Position numbers and translations under genes: made by a program. Positions 34,688-45,911 of a stretch of 64,000 nucleotides of DNA are shown here, piece by piece. Location of the stretch: positions 1,488,001 to 1,552,000 of the forward strand of contig CM062387.1 in assembly GCA_031310005.1 (NCBI GenBank). The letters run 5' to 3'. Source of the DNA: Dactylellina haptotyla (taxonomy: Eukaryota > Ascomycota > Orbiliomycetes > Orbiliales > Orbiliaceae). Numbering within the stretch: the first letter of the stretch is position 1; the number at the start of each line of letters is the position of its first letter. The notes beneath the pieces were generated by a model that was given only the letters and a program-made list of their open reading frames with translations, had not been told where the DNA came from and did no database searches.

Positions 34688-36910
34688 CTACACCTGCGGT
34701 TGCGCCTGCTTCTCGTAAACATACCACTTGGGCATCCTGACTCCCTCCTTCGCCGCCATCACCATCGCCGTGTTGATGTGTCTATCACAACTCAGCGGGA
34801 GCGGGTCCTTATGATGGAACCCGATTAGCTCGTCCTTGGCCGGATCGAACCCGATATCCGCCTTGAGCATCTGCACCACCAAATCCCAGCTGAAGCGCCC
34901 GTTCGCATTACTATCCGGCGTGCTCGACTTTCGCTGTGCCGACGGACTGTCCGTACCCTTCTCGCCCTGGGTTGGAGCTCCTTCCGCATCGACTGCTGCT
35001 GCCACTGCTGCCTCCTTTTCCTTCTCTTCCGCGGTTTGCTCTTCGGGCTTCTCTTCCTCCTTCTTTTCACCCTCCTTGGTCTCGTCGATTTCCATCTTTT
35101 CGGCGCCCTCTGCTTCGTCTGCGGCTGGGGTTACAGGTCGCCGCATATCTTCTGCAGTCATCATGCAGATTTTACCCGTCGTGGTGCTCTCGACAGTCAC
35201 CGAAACAGATGAAACTTCACAGGGTGGGTTGGCTCCCGCCGGGTACCCGAACAGCATGACAACCGGAGGCATAGCTCCAGATTTAGGATCGGTAGGGCGG
35301 AACGAGGTCGGAGATTTTGGGTCGGCGCCTGATGACATGGGGGTCGGGGTTGAAGCCCCGGTGGACAGAGATTTCAACGACACACGGGTCTTGCTGATGG
35401 CTGGTGACGATGGGCTGGCCGGCGTGGTGACAGTCTGCTTTCTCGTCGTGATCTTGAGCGGTGCCGGGGCCGCAGGAGTCGTAGCTTGGGATGATGGAGC
35501 AGGCGATTCCTTTTTTTCTGCAGTCTTGGGGGTGCTCAGCGCGCTTCGAGTGGTCCTCCCAGACCTAGTGGTCGTGACCTCCTGGACAACTCGCTCAGGT
35601 TCGGCGGCGGAACGGTTCCCCCGAGAGGTGCGAGTAGACACGGGAGTAGATTTGGTGGGGGAAGCTTTCGTCGCAGCGCGGGTAGGGCGAGCGGAAGCCG
35701 GAGTCGAGGGAGTGGTCTTTCCGAGTGCCGCTCGTCTGGCAGACGACCGAGTGGCACCTCCTTCTTCCTTCTTCTCGGATTCTCCATCCTCGATACCTTC
35801 CTCTCCTTCGACAACTTCGTCGACTTGGTCTTCGAGGGGTTCGGTTCCGTCGTGCAATTCCTCAAGTTTGTCGTCAATGTCGTCCCTGAGATCCTCATCC
35901 TCCTCGTCCATATCGTCCTCTCTAAAATCATCGCTCATCTCGTCCATCGGGTCCAACCCGTCGGCGGAATCGTGGGTGGCAGCTCGGTTGTCGACCTTTG
36001 CCTGTCGCTTCTGATCACGGGATGCGTCTTCCTCGGTTGTGCCTGTTTATTTCCAAAGAAAAAGAGTTAGTAAAATGTTGTGAATTGGTGATCAAGGTAT
36101 GTGCACCATACCGTCATCAGCCATGGAGGCCGCGGGCGCCTTCTTCTTGACCATTTTGACGGTCTTTCGCTTGGGAGTGGTGGTAGCGGCAGGTGCGATC
36201 CAGCTCTCCTTACCCTCGGCTCTCAACTGATCCTCCTGCTCCTGCTTGACGCGCTCACGCTCCTCCTTTTCTCTGGCACGGCGGCGTCTCATGCGCTCGC
36301 GCTCCTGGGTGCGGTACTCGTCGGTGTCGGTCCTCAGACGGCGGCGGGCCATCTGTTCCTCCTTGGTCATCTTGGGCCGTCGACCGTGGCCACCGGCGGC
36401 GGAGTTGGTGTTCGTGGTGGCGCGGAACTTGATCTGAGGCGGCTGGCCTAGGGGCTGGTGCATGTCCGGGTGGTGCATGCCGTTTCCGAGGAAAGGGTGC
36501 TGAGCGGGGGCGATGTAGGCGGCGCCGTGGCCGTCGTCCATGACGACCTCGCCATTGTTGTGGGTCTGCATTTCTTTTGCGGTGGGGGGTCTGATGCGAC
36601 CGGGAGAGTAGAGCTGATCGGGAGGCGGAGGGGGAGGGAGGTCCTGCGCGAAGGGAGGAGGGGGGGCGTAGGAGTGAGGGGAGGTCTGGTGGAAGATGAT
36701 GGGATGCTGGCCCTGCGGCATCTCGTCGGAGAGAGCGGGGTCCAAGATGTGGTGGGCATTTTCGGCGGGCTGGAGGCCGTGAGGGAGGGCTGATTGCTGA
36801 GTGTCGTGGAGGCCAGCGGCAGGGTCGGTGAGTTCAGGGTCGACGAAGGCGGGATCCGCGACAAACTGGGAGGGCCAGTAGGACTGCGGGGGAGAGCCCA
36901 GGAAGGCCAT
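34688..36910 (-). CDS. Acidic, largely disordered protein, probably nuclear; function unknown
   Basis: Exons are 36112-36910 and 34688-36042; the 69-nt intron has a GTATGG donor, a perfect TACTAAC branch and a CAG acceptor, joining two frames into 717 residues. The start at 36910 has a strong context (AAGATGG). Residues 1-170 are Pro/His/Gln-rich; 177-229 is a dense Arg/Glu/Lys helix resembling a coiled coil with nuclear localisation signals; about 300-360 is very acidic; 360-500 is Ser/Thr/Pro-rich with AT-hook-like RG patches. Two segments look folded: about 524-565 (with VVMLFGYPAGANPPCE and KICMMTAEDMRRP) and about 650-715 (with FSWDLVVQMLKADIGFDP and MPKWYVYEK). I do not recognise the family. 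A chromatin-associated role would fit the composition but is inference only. Confidence 0.72.
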
Positions 36911-37273
36911 CTTGTGCGATGGTCGGCTAGACGAGGGCAAACAGAAGAAGAAGAAGAATAAAAAGGAAGTGAAAGGAAGAATCTCCCGAGTTGGGCTCTT
37001 TCCAGCGAGAACGGGATATCCAACGGCGGTGCGATTTCCACCGGCGCCGAAGCCGCTGATCAAAAGACGAAGACCTGTCGCGCGAGAGGCCTCGAGATGG
37101 ATCGAAAGCGGAGGTGTTTGACACCAGAGGAAGAAGAGGTGATGGCGGATGAGATGGAAAGAGGATGTTTGTTCGCGTGACGGACAGGGCAGCCAGCAGG
37201 AGCAATTGCTAGCGAGTCTGTATCAAAGGAAAACTGATTGCCGTCGGTTAGCTACAAATTATTATTTTACATT

Positions 37274-37313
37274 CATCATATCGTATCGTATGGTATGATA
37301 TGATATGATATGA
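37274..37313. repeat. Imperfect ATGAT/ATCGT pentanucleotide repeat
   Basis: About eight imperfect pentamer units; the right half is four clean TGATA units. It lies upstream of the acidic protein gene. Confidence 0.6.
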
Positions 37314-37740
37314 CGGGGTACACGTACGGATAAGTGACAAAAAGTGGTGGTGGTTGTTCGTCGCTGGAGGGAAACCCGGTAAAACGGTCGGTAGCAAAGG
37401 CAGGTTTGACAGGAATCCGAAGCCAATGCCAGGCGGCGGGAACGGGCAAACGTCAAACGCTCGTTCGACGGCCGCGGAGAGGTTTGCTCGCGGGGAGGCA
37501 AGAAATGGCTATTCTGATGTCGCAGGCTTTTGAGGGCGCGGAGGAGGCGGGCACTCGCGATAACTTTCAAGGTGTTTCTTCCGGGCGAGCGAAAAGAAGG
37601 AAAAGAAAGAAGAAAGAAGAGGGAAAAAAAGAGGGGGAAAAAAGAAGGAAAGCCGGCAACGAGCAGCCTGTCCCGCAACACACAACTTTTGGGCAGCAGA
37701 CAGGCGCGCGCCAGCTTATCTAAGCACGGTCCCTTTCCTA

Positions 37741-37805
37741 TTCTATATATCTATCTATTATATCTATTTATCTATATAGGTGTATCTACTGTATCTGTGT
37801 CTATT
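37741..37805. repeat. TATC/TATA-type microsatellite
   Basis: An interrupted run of CTAT and TATC tetramers, followed by TATCT units. Confidence 0.6.
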
Positions 37806-37920
37806 CTGCAAGTAGCGAGGAGGCACGGTCTGTACTCTGTCTGTCCTGTTCACACTGCCAGACCAGTCCGGTAATTGCTTTTTCGGTGTGCATTTCCCCG
37901 CCAGCATCGTCTCCTCTTTC

Positions 37921-37948
37921 TCCTCCTCCTCCTCCTACTACTACTACG
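37921..37948. repeat. CTC/CTA trinucleotide repeat
   Basis: Five CCT units followed by four ACT/CTA units. Confidence 0.55.
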
Positions 37949-38216
37949 ACGTCTATTCCTCCCTCTCGCTCCGAATCACGCCAGGCCTGTCCCATCCCGG
38001 GTCCTATCTGCTATACCCGCTGTCCTTCGTGCGAGCCCGAATTCGAGATGTTTGTTCGTTTGACCGCATGTCGTTGATTTTACCTTTCCGCCGCGGGAAA
38101 ACAAAACGGACATGCAACCCTTCTCTGCTGTTTGTCCCTTTTGCTTTATCTGACTCTCGCAAACGGATACCTGCCTCTGGAAATCGTCCCGTATAAAGTA
38201 TCAGGTACCAGGTACG

Positions 38217-38234
38217 GTCTGTCTGTCTGTCTGG
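38217..38234. repeat. GTCT tetranucleotide repeat
   Basis: Four consecutive GTCT units. Confidence 0.6.
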
Positions 38235-38429
38235 TGGTGTTGGTATCTTTGTACATATATATATCTCTGCGACAACCTGTATCATAATATAATATAATTA
38301 CGAACGAACTCAGAATGCCTCCATATATGCATGCATGTTTCTTCTATAACCAGGCAACAGGCCCGTGATAACCCCCCCCTCTCTCTCTGAATATGATATT
38401 AAAATAATAATGAGGATAAATAAATACAC

Positions 38430-41400
38430 CTACGAAAACATGTCCGCCAGCCCCCCGTACTCCGGCGTCCTACCTCCCTGCATCACCTCCCGCTCCACTA
38501 TCGCCCTCCTCTCCCTCTCCTTCTCCTTCTCCCGCTCCCGCTCCTTCTCCGCCTTCTCCTTCGCCTTCGGGATCACCACCTTCCCCTTCTCGCTGATCGC
38601 TACCCCGCGCACGTCGCTCAACAGATCCAGCATCAGCGTCCGCTGCACCCGCACGTTCGACGAGCTCATCAGCCGTCGGTGGAACGTATCCACCTTGCGC
38701 TCCGTCACCCCGGGTATCTTGAGCAGCAGCGACCTCGGATGATCCGTGTACGGCGAGTACCTCGTGTATATCTGCACGATCAGACCCGCCAGGTCCTTCT
38801 GCACCTCCACAAAATAGTCGTCATTGAAAGACTGTCCCCAAATTAGTCTCGCACTCGATTAATAAGGAAAGAAACAAGATACTCACGTTGATGGCCGCCA
38901 TAAACACCTCCCGGCAGATAAACTCCCTCAGCTCCGCCCGCGACACAAACTCGTCGATAATAGACCTGAACACCCGTATGATGATCCCGCAGCACCGCGA
39001 GTCCCGCGTCCCCAGCACGTGCGTGCAGAACAATATCAGCGGCTCCAAGATCGCATTGCTCGACAGTATGAACTCCCTCATCTGCCCTTCCTTCTTCGCC
39101 GTCATCGACGCCGACTGTGACAGCTCCTGCGATTCGCCAGGATTTCCGGGTTCTGCCCCACCGTTAGCTTCGTCCTCTTTCCTAATTTTTAAATATATAG
39201 AGAGAGAATATAACTCACCTATCCGCCCCGGATCCAACAGCTGCGCGACGACCAGCACAGCTGTATAAGTCAGCTGCCTCAGCACGCTCTCCTCCTTCAT
39301 CTCCACCGCGAGCTTGTCCTCCTCCGTCGTCGCAATCAGCCCCGCATTTACCAACCGCGTCCACTCCCCGATCACCTTCTTATCCACCTGCAAAAACATG
39401 CTCGCCAGGAACGGCGTCAAAAAGTGCTGTCGGTACTGCACCGGACACTCATCCAATATCACCCGACTGATATTAATCAACGTCGTCATCTGATGCGAAC
39501 TCAACGAATCCGCATCCTGAAACATCGCAATCGTCAACGGCCCTGGGAGCTCCGGGTAATCGTAAAAGTTGATATCCAACTTCCCCAGCGCCCACAGAAT
39601 CGAATAACACGTCTCCCGCACCGTCCGTATCGTCCCACGAATGCTCGACGCAAACCCTTCCATCGTCAACCGCGTCTTGCTCACGTTCTCGTAAAACTCG
39701 TCCCGGCTCCCGCTCGAGATCCCGGACTGCCAGAACCTATCCGTCAACACCCGCTGCATCACAGGATGCAACTCCTGCGGCAGATTCCCCCAATTCTTCG
39801 GATTGTGAAACGCGTGCGCGTGCGTCAGGAATTTCAGCAGATTCGGCAGTATCAGATTGATCTTCTCCCGCCACAGATGGCACGCCACCTCGTACGACGA
39901 CGACGGCTTCTTGATCTTATCCGCCGTGATGGCAAGGTACCCCTTCGTTGCCCGCAACGGCAGGACGTTGTACTTCTCAGTAAGTTGCGCCTGCAGCGTC
40001 TGCCCATCCACATCCAGCTCGTGTGTGCTCCAGTTTCGGATCAGGTGCGCCTTCCGGCTGTGCAGATACTGCTCCACCTGATCCAACAGCAACATCCTGC
40101 AGAACCCTTCGAACGAGCTCAGCATCTCCGTCATCTCGGGCCGGCACCACGCCTCCACTATCGGCGTAAGATGTCCCTCCAAAGTCTGAATCCGCAGGTT
40201 GTCGTCAATGTGCTTCGTGCGCAGTATGATGCTGTACAGGAAAGTCCGGTACGCGAGCCTGTGTCTGTCGTCCAGCTGTTGCGTCGACATGATCTCGTTG
40301 ATCTTCATCTCGAGCTGTCCGTACACCTGGATCAAATTATCCGGCATCTTCAACGCCAGCCGCTGCAGCTCGCTGATGCACGTGCTCTGCAGGTCCTTCA
40401 CGGCCTCGTTGTACGATCCGTTCGGTGTGTTCTCCGGTAACCGTGTGAGTAAAACGTACTCGAGCGCCTTGAGCATTAGCCCGTTCTGGTTTTCTAGCGC
40501 CGTGGTCGCCAGCGCGACGACCAATTGCACCACTTTCTTCTTGATCAGCGGATCCTGGAAGTCGATCGTGAGTAACCGTTCGCACCACTGTGCTAGATTA
40601 TTCTCAAATGCCGCTTGTGGCTCCTGGGTCTCGCGGATGCTCTCCTGCGGCAGCGTCGTGAACCATCGTATGTATCCCTTCAGCGCAGCATCAACAACCG
40701 TAAACTTCGCATCCGTCTTTAGAAAGAAGTCAGAATTTTTGACGTAATTTTCCGGTGTTATCGGCGGCATGTCCTTCAGCATCTGGGTGATCGCTGTATC
40801 CAAATTTTGTAGGATGAACGGGAACACCTCGAACGGCCGTCGTCGAACCATAGAATCTATAATGCTGGAGAGATATCGGCGGTAATTCCCTAGAAATGCG
40901 TGACGTTCCGGCATCGTTTCGAAGTCCTCGAAGAGGAATAGATAAGAGGGGTTCTCGGAGTTTGTCGGTAGCGATTCGTACTACATGTAGTCATTAGTAT
41001 ACCACCCAGACCTCCCTTAGCAATTAGAGAACCGTACCCGTAATAATCGCTCGTCGCAGAATTGTACGAGCTGGGGCGCCAATGCGTGGGCGGTAGGATG
41101 ATCCCTGAGCCCTTCTTTCCGCAGTATTCTCGCCCAAGCGTTGACATTGTGCTGCGACACCGTCAAGCTCTCCTGTTTTGCAAACTCGAATAACAGTAAC
41201 ATGAATTCCGATATATCCGCATCAGACGGCATGCTGCTGTACTTCTCCTCAATCGTGATCCCCAGGTGGGACACCATCTCGGCGAATCGCTTCAAGAATA
41301 AGTACACATCTTCGTCCGGCCCGTCCGCGTCGACTGTTATCGAGCTCAGGATGTTTCGCAGTTCTCTGATGGTGCTGGTGCGGTATAGCGGACCGACAAT

Positions 41401-42442
41401 GGCTCTAAAATCGTCGTCGTCCAAGAATTCCCGCTGGAAAAGGATGTTGAGTGCTTCTATCGCTATCACCCTCAGCTGTGCGTTCCCGCACATCATCGCC
41501 CGTCCCATAGCATCCACCACACCTGCATGTATGATAGCCCTACATTTTGACATCGTCAGCTTGCAATTCTACCAATGGTTTCAAAAAGAGAGAGAAATAC
41601 TTAGGTATCGACCATGACATGCACGATCTCAACGTGGACAGCACCTGCACCGCAAACGCTTCCGTCTTGCTATCCGTCACCCCGCTATTCAAACACTCCC
41701 CCAACTGCATCACTAATCGCCCGAGCCATCCTTCATTCCCACATCGTATCTCGACTTTATTCTCCCGCTGTGGATAGCTTTCTGCAAGTACCTGGAAAGG
41801 GGTCACAACATCCACACAGGCCTTGTGCAACGTCGTCGTCCGCGGTTCCGACGCCGAATCCTCTCGGTTGAAAACCTCGTCCACCAAACTCTCTAAAATA
41901 TACATGCACAGCTCCCGCCTCAGTAAATCCGTCTCCCACAGCTCGACCATATTGAAGTCCATCCCGTTCCACTCGGCCGGCCAGCTCTTCTTCGCCACAT
42001 CAACCCATAATTGCGCAACTTTGTTTCGCAGGTAACTCGGGTCGCTAGCGGCCACGTTCTTCGCCAGCGAGACAACCCACTCGCGGATCGCAGTGCTCTC
42101 CTCAGTGCCGTAGTCCTGCCAATTATACCGTATCGCGTGCGCGAGGAGGCCCAGGCCGAAGTGGCGGACCGCGGGGATCTGGCTGCCGTCGCTGGCTAGG
42201 GTGAAGCCGTGTAAGGGTGCCTTAGAGTCCGCTTTCGCTGATTCTAGGAATTCGCCGGCGGACTTGCGGTGCAAATTGGAGGATTGCGGGGAGTGTATGA
42301 CTTCGAGAGCGGCGATTATCTGCTGCACGGATGGGGCGGCGGCGGCAGAGGCGTCTGTGGGTGGACCGGTGGGGTTGTCGTGAGGGGTGGAACCGTTCGT
42401 ACCATTTTGGAGCTGGTGAGCGGTCTCACCGCTGGAATTCAT
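38430..42442 (-). CDS. MSN5: Karyopherin of the Msn5/exportin-5 type
   Basis: This importin-beta-like transport receptor carries phosphoproteins and, in relatives, double-stranded or tRNA-type RNA out of the nucleus with Ran-GTP. Five exons are inferred: 41601-42442, 41038-41539, 39219-40980, 38887-39152 and 38430-38831. Introns of 61, 57, 66 and 55 nt have GT-AG ends and CTGAC/CTAAY branches, and phases agree throughout, giving 1257 residues (yeast Msn5 about 1220). The N-terminal part shows the exportin-5-like RHFGLGLLAHAIRYNWQDYG and EWVVSLAKNVA region, followed by repeated helical HEAT-like pairs to the end. The third intron (39153-39218) is in frame and has no stop codon, so retention would insert 22 residues. 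A highly charged Glu/Lys/Arg helix lies near the C-terminus. Assignment to exportin-5 rather than Crm1 rests on the N-terminal blocks and overall length. Confidence 0.88.
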
Positions 42443-45400
42443 GGCGTTGGCAGAACGATTGGAGAGTCGGTGTGTGGGGCTGGGTGCCGTATGATGTGGA
42501 GTAGAGGTATCTGGATATTCGTGGAAGAGGAAATGGTGGCAACGTAGATATTTTTCGTGGTGGCGGGGAGGAGGAGGATGCGAGAGAGAGGCAATTGTCG
42601 AGGAGGAAGGTTTTTAGAAGGAGAGATACAGGGAAAGTACCTGCAGACGACGGGCCCGTTTCCTAGCTTGCTCTAAAATTGAGGCGGAAAGGGTGGAGGG
42701 TACTGGTGAAGCAGGATGTTGAGGGTGGACGTGGTCTGGGCTTTAAACGTGACCTGGCGTTTCAGAGCTCTGAGCGGTTTTACGAATGAGTCAGCAAAAA
42801 CGGGATTCAACATGGGATTTTCTGGAGCTGGGAGGATCGATGGGAAAGGGGTCATGAAAGGGAGCCAGCTCAGAAGAAAGTGCTTTCTTTCTCAAAGCTC
42901 ATATTTATGGTGAGTCGGACAAGGCAGACAGGATGGGAAGGTCTGATGAAGGGTCAATTCGCTGTCCACCCTTGGTTGAGAACCTCATATATGATGCACG
43001 AGACGCAACGAGGCTACACGTAGATGACGAAAAAACATGTGGATACAGGTACCCTTGTGCGAGGGCGAAAAGTCCCAGGGAAAAACGTACCCTCTTGGTC
43101 GGGCCGGCTTTGGGTTCTCGGACGGGCGAAACGAACCAAGGTTTCGGGATGGAAGGAAAGGAGGGGAGGGGAGGGGATGTCGATTTCCCCAGCCGGTCCA
43201 AAATAGATGCAAGCTGCAGGGTGCCGTGCGGAATCTGAGGGTGTGAGATATCTTGCAGAAGACGAACGACGGTGTCGAGATCCAAATCCGCCAGATAGCT
43301 TTTGAGGCTTAAGCTTCCTTTTTCCCCTGGGTTCAGAGTGGAGCAAGAGGGGACTGGAGAACTGTGGCGAACGCGCCGTCGTCTGAAATTTTGACTGGTA
43401 GGTTGGGGAGCAGAGCAGAGCAAATGGGCATCGGACTTTGATGCGCTGTCACGCAGGCGGTTTGCGAGCTAATCCCGAACGGACGGCGGGGCGCTGATTC
43501 GCTGCGGGCCTGCAGACGACCAATCGACCTAAACGAGTGTAAGCTGCAAAGCGTGCTCAGGCTTGATCAGGAAACTCAGCGGACATACGGGTAAGTGATG
43601 AAATGGTTTATTCGTATCGTAGATGAAGCCGATGGGAAGGCCGTTGGTTTCGAGATGATGCAGCGAGTCATGTTCAGATATAAATTTAAAGTTGCCTGGA
43701 AGACGGCGTCCAATTCGATGGCGTTGAGCCGCAATTTGGCCAATGCGTTGCCCAGATCGATCGCTGGTTTGTGACCACACCAACAACGCAGACAACGCAA
43801 CATCCGCACATCCTTCTTCCTCTACTTTCACTCGGCCGCTTGGTCGTTCGACCGGATAGACTATATTCTTAATAAATATCAGTAGCATGCAGGCCAGACA
43901 AGCGGGGCGGATTCCAGAATGTCTTAACTTTGACTCAATCCGCTATTTTACATTGCAGATGTGTGTCTTGATTTCGCCTAGATCCCTTACTGATTGTTTC
44001 CAGCCTCTGATATATCCCGTTCCTTATATTACTAACACCGTCCGCCATACCACCAACTCGTTCAGAGTCTAGCTCCTGCCCGGTTGTCAGAAAAAAACGC
44101 CAGGCCTCGTCACACCGTGCTTGATAGGGGAAAACCCAGCTGCAACATCGCCCATGCTTTTCCTCGAGGGACAGCCTCTTACGCTTACCTGCATCCTGCT
44201 TGCAGCACATTCACAATTACCACGGTTTTGCACGGAACCTGGATTATTTCTAGGCATGGATCCCGATTGGAAAAATACTAGAACAGAAAACAAGATCTGG
44301 ACAAGAACCGATATCCCCAGCTTTGCCATCCATCCAATTCAGCACTCACAATCCCCCTTTATGCTGTGGGACGACTTGCTGTCCGTCTCTCCAAGGAGGA
44401 TCAAGGGTACAATCATTCTTTAACATCTAGACTGCCGCAGCAATAGCTACGAGAGGACACTTCCCAACACTATTGAACACCCATTTAACTGGGTCTACCA
44501 TCGTATCTATCCTCGTATCTATCGGCACATTCATGCACGATAATATATTATTATTGTTGTGGGGCATATATATTACGCGATAGTTCCGAACATGCAAGTA
44601 AGGGACTTTCTTCAGGCAAGGGCTAATCCAATTGACAAATCCCCTCCCAGTTGGAATTGATTTTTCAAAATCAGATGGCGGGTCCCATGCAATACAAACA
44701 CGTTCACACAATATCCGCCCATTTTATACCTCTTAATGGGTTAGCTCGGGATATATATCCTGACAACCCACAGTATTAAAAAGAAAGATCGGAAGATCCG
44801 AATATCAATTAGAACCGGGTATAACTAATAGTATTCTCATGGGCTCCCAAACATACCTCCTTGGTTCCCCGGTCTAGTTCTTCGTATCGACTCGGTAAAT
44901 TCCAAGACTTCATATTAAGCTCTAACCTTTTTAATAAGGTTGAGGAGAGATCATTGTGAAACGTTGATCAAGTTACAGAACGGATTGACCAAATACCAAC
45001 CTCCTCCACAACACCAAAACGAAGCCCTTTCACTCGGACCGAGTAGCTGCACGAGCTAATCGGTTCGACGGCTTCAAATAAAACTAATTTCTGGTTACTT
45101 CAGTTGTTCTATTATTTTATGGATATAGTCCACAGAATATTCTTCATTTTGGGACAGCATTGCTCAAATCCGGAAAGCTCCCATCGAATCAAGCCCGCGA
45201 TATCATAGATAGTTCCGTTGGCTGATTTCTACGACGCCAACCGGCTCGACGTACTGAATACTGTGAACTAATAAATTTGCCGCTTTGTCTACAAGCTACC
45301 AAAGTTTGATTCCACAACGGCGAGATTCAAAACGTAGTTAAACAGTGTTTATATTTAACAAATAAACATGTCCCGCCAGCCAAGACGGAGGGTAGGAGAC

Positions 45401-45911
45401 GAGGGGATCCTTTGGATTCGGAAGCTTCCTCATTAAAAATCTGGTTAGCGAGGACTAGTGCCCAGGAAATTCAGCCGTGCCTCCCAGAAGCTGCCCGACT
45501 GAGCGCGGGGCATCGTACCTGTACTAGGCACTTTGAGTGCCCCGAACCGAAAGTGTGGGACCGCAACGCGCCATCAGTTGCAAAACTACAACAACGAATA
45601 TACCGTGAGAGTACGTGAACACTACATTACAAGCTAAAAGCTCGACACCAAGCTCGTTGGGTGGTGTTGCTCTAGCTCGATAGTGGAATGGCTCCCTACG
45701 TCTTAGCTGAGCTGTGCCGCTGGGTGACATTGTTGTTAGCGGATTTACAGTTGCCTCCACCTTGAAGCTGATATCGTTTAAAAGGGCTTTGCGTCCCCTA
45801 TTTTATACCTGATGGAACCGTTATTGAACCTCCCAACTACCAGCAATTGGGTAAATACAGTAGGAAATAATCTTAGGGTATCGCACGTAATCTTCGGGGG
45901 TATCCTTCAAG
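42443..45911. other. Intergenic stretch, no gene recognised
   Basis: The frame at 42905-43423 (minus) is the longest but begins with TTG, contains no ATG before its last quarter and overlaps three frames on the other strand. The frame at 44427-44711 (minus) also begins with TTG. I see no RNA gene. The right end is the promoter of the secreted-protein gene, with a TTTTATAC element near 45800. Confidence 0.45.

Larger units (their letters stand above)
36911..38429. other. Intergenic stretch with microsatellites
   Basis: No gene is supportable. It contains the promoter of the acidic protein gene on its left side and the 3' region of MSN5 on its right. Simple repeats are listed separately. Confidence 0.5.

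Noticed and set aside
34836-36014. 392-codon plus-strand frame opposite the acidic protein gene
   Set aside because: Composition mirrors the low-complexity codons on the true strand, and the true strand has a canonical intron and a second exon.
39424-40440. 338-codon plus-strand frame opposite MSN5
   Set aside because: Arg/Gln/His-rich shadow of the karyopherin coding strand; no domain recognised.
42905-43423. 172-codon minus-strand frame upstream of MSN5
   Set aside because: TTG start and no ATG until near the end; a middle segment looks helical but there are no splice partners or family signs.
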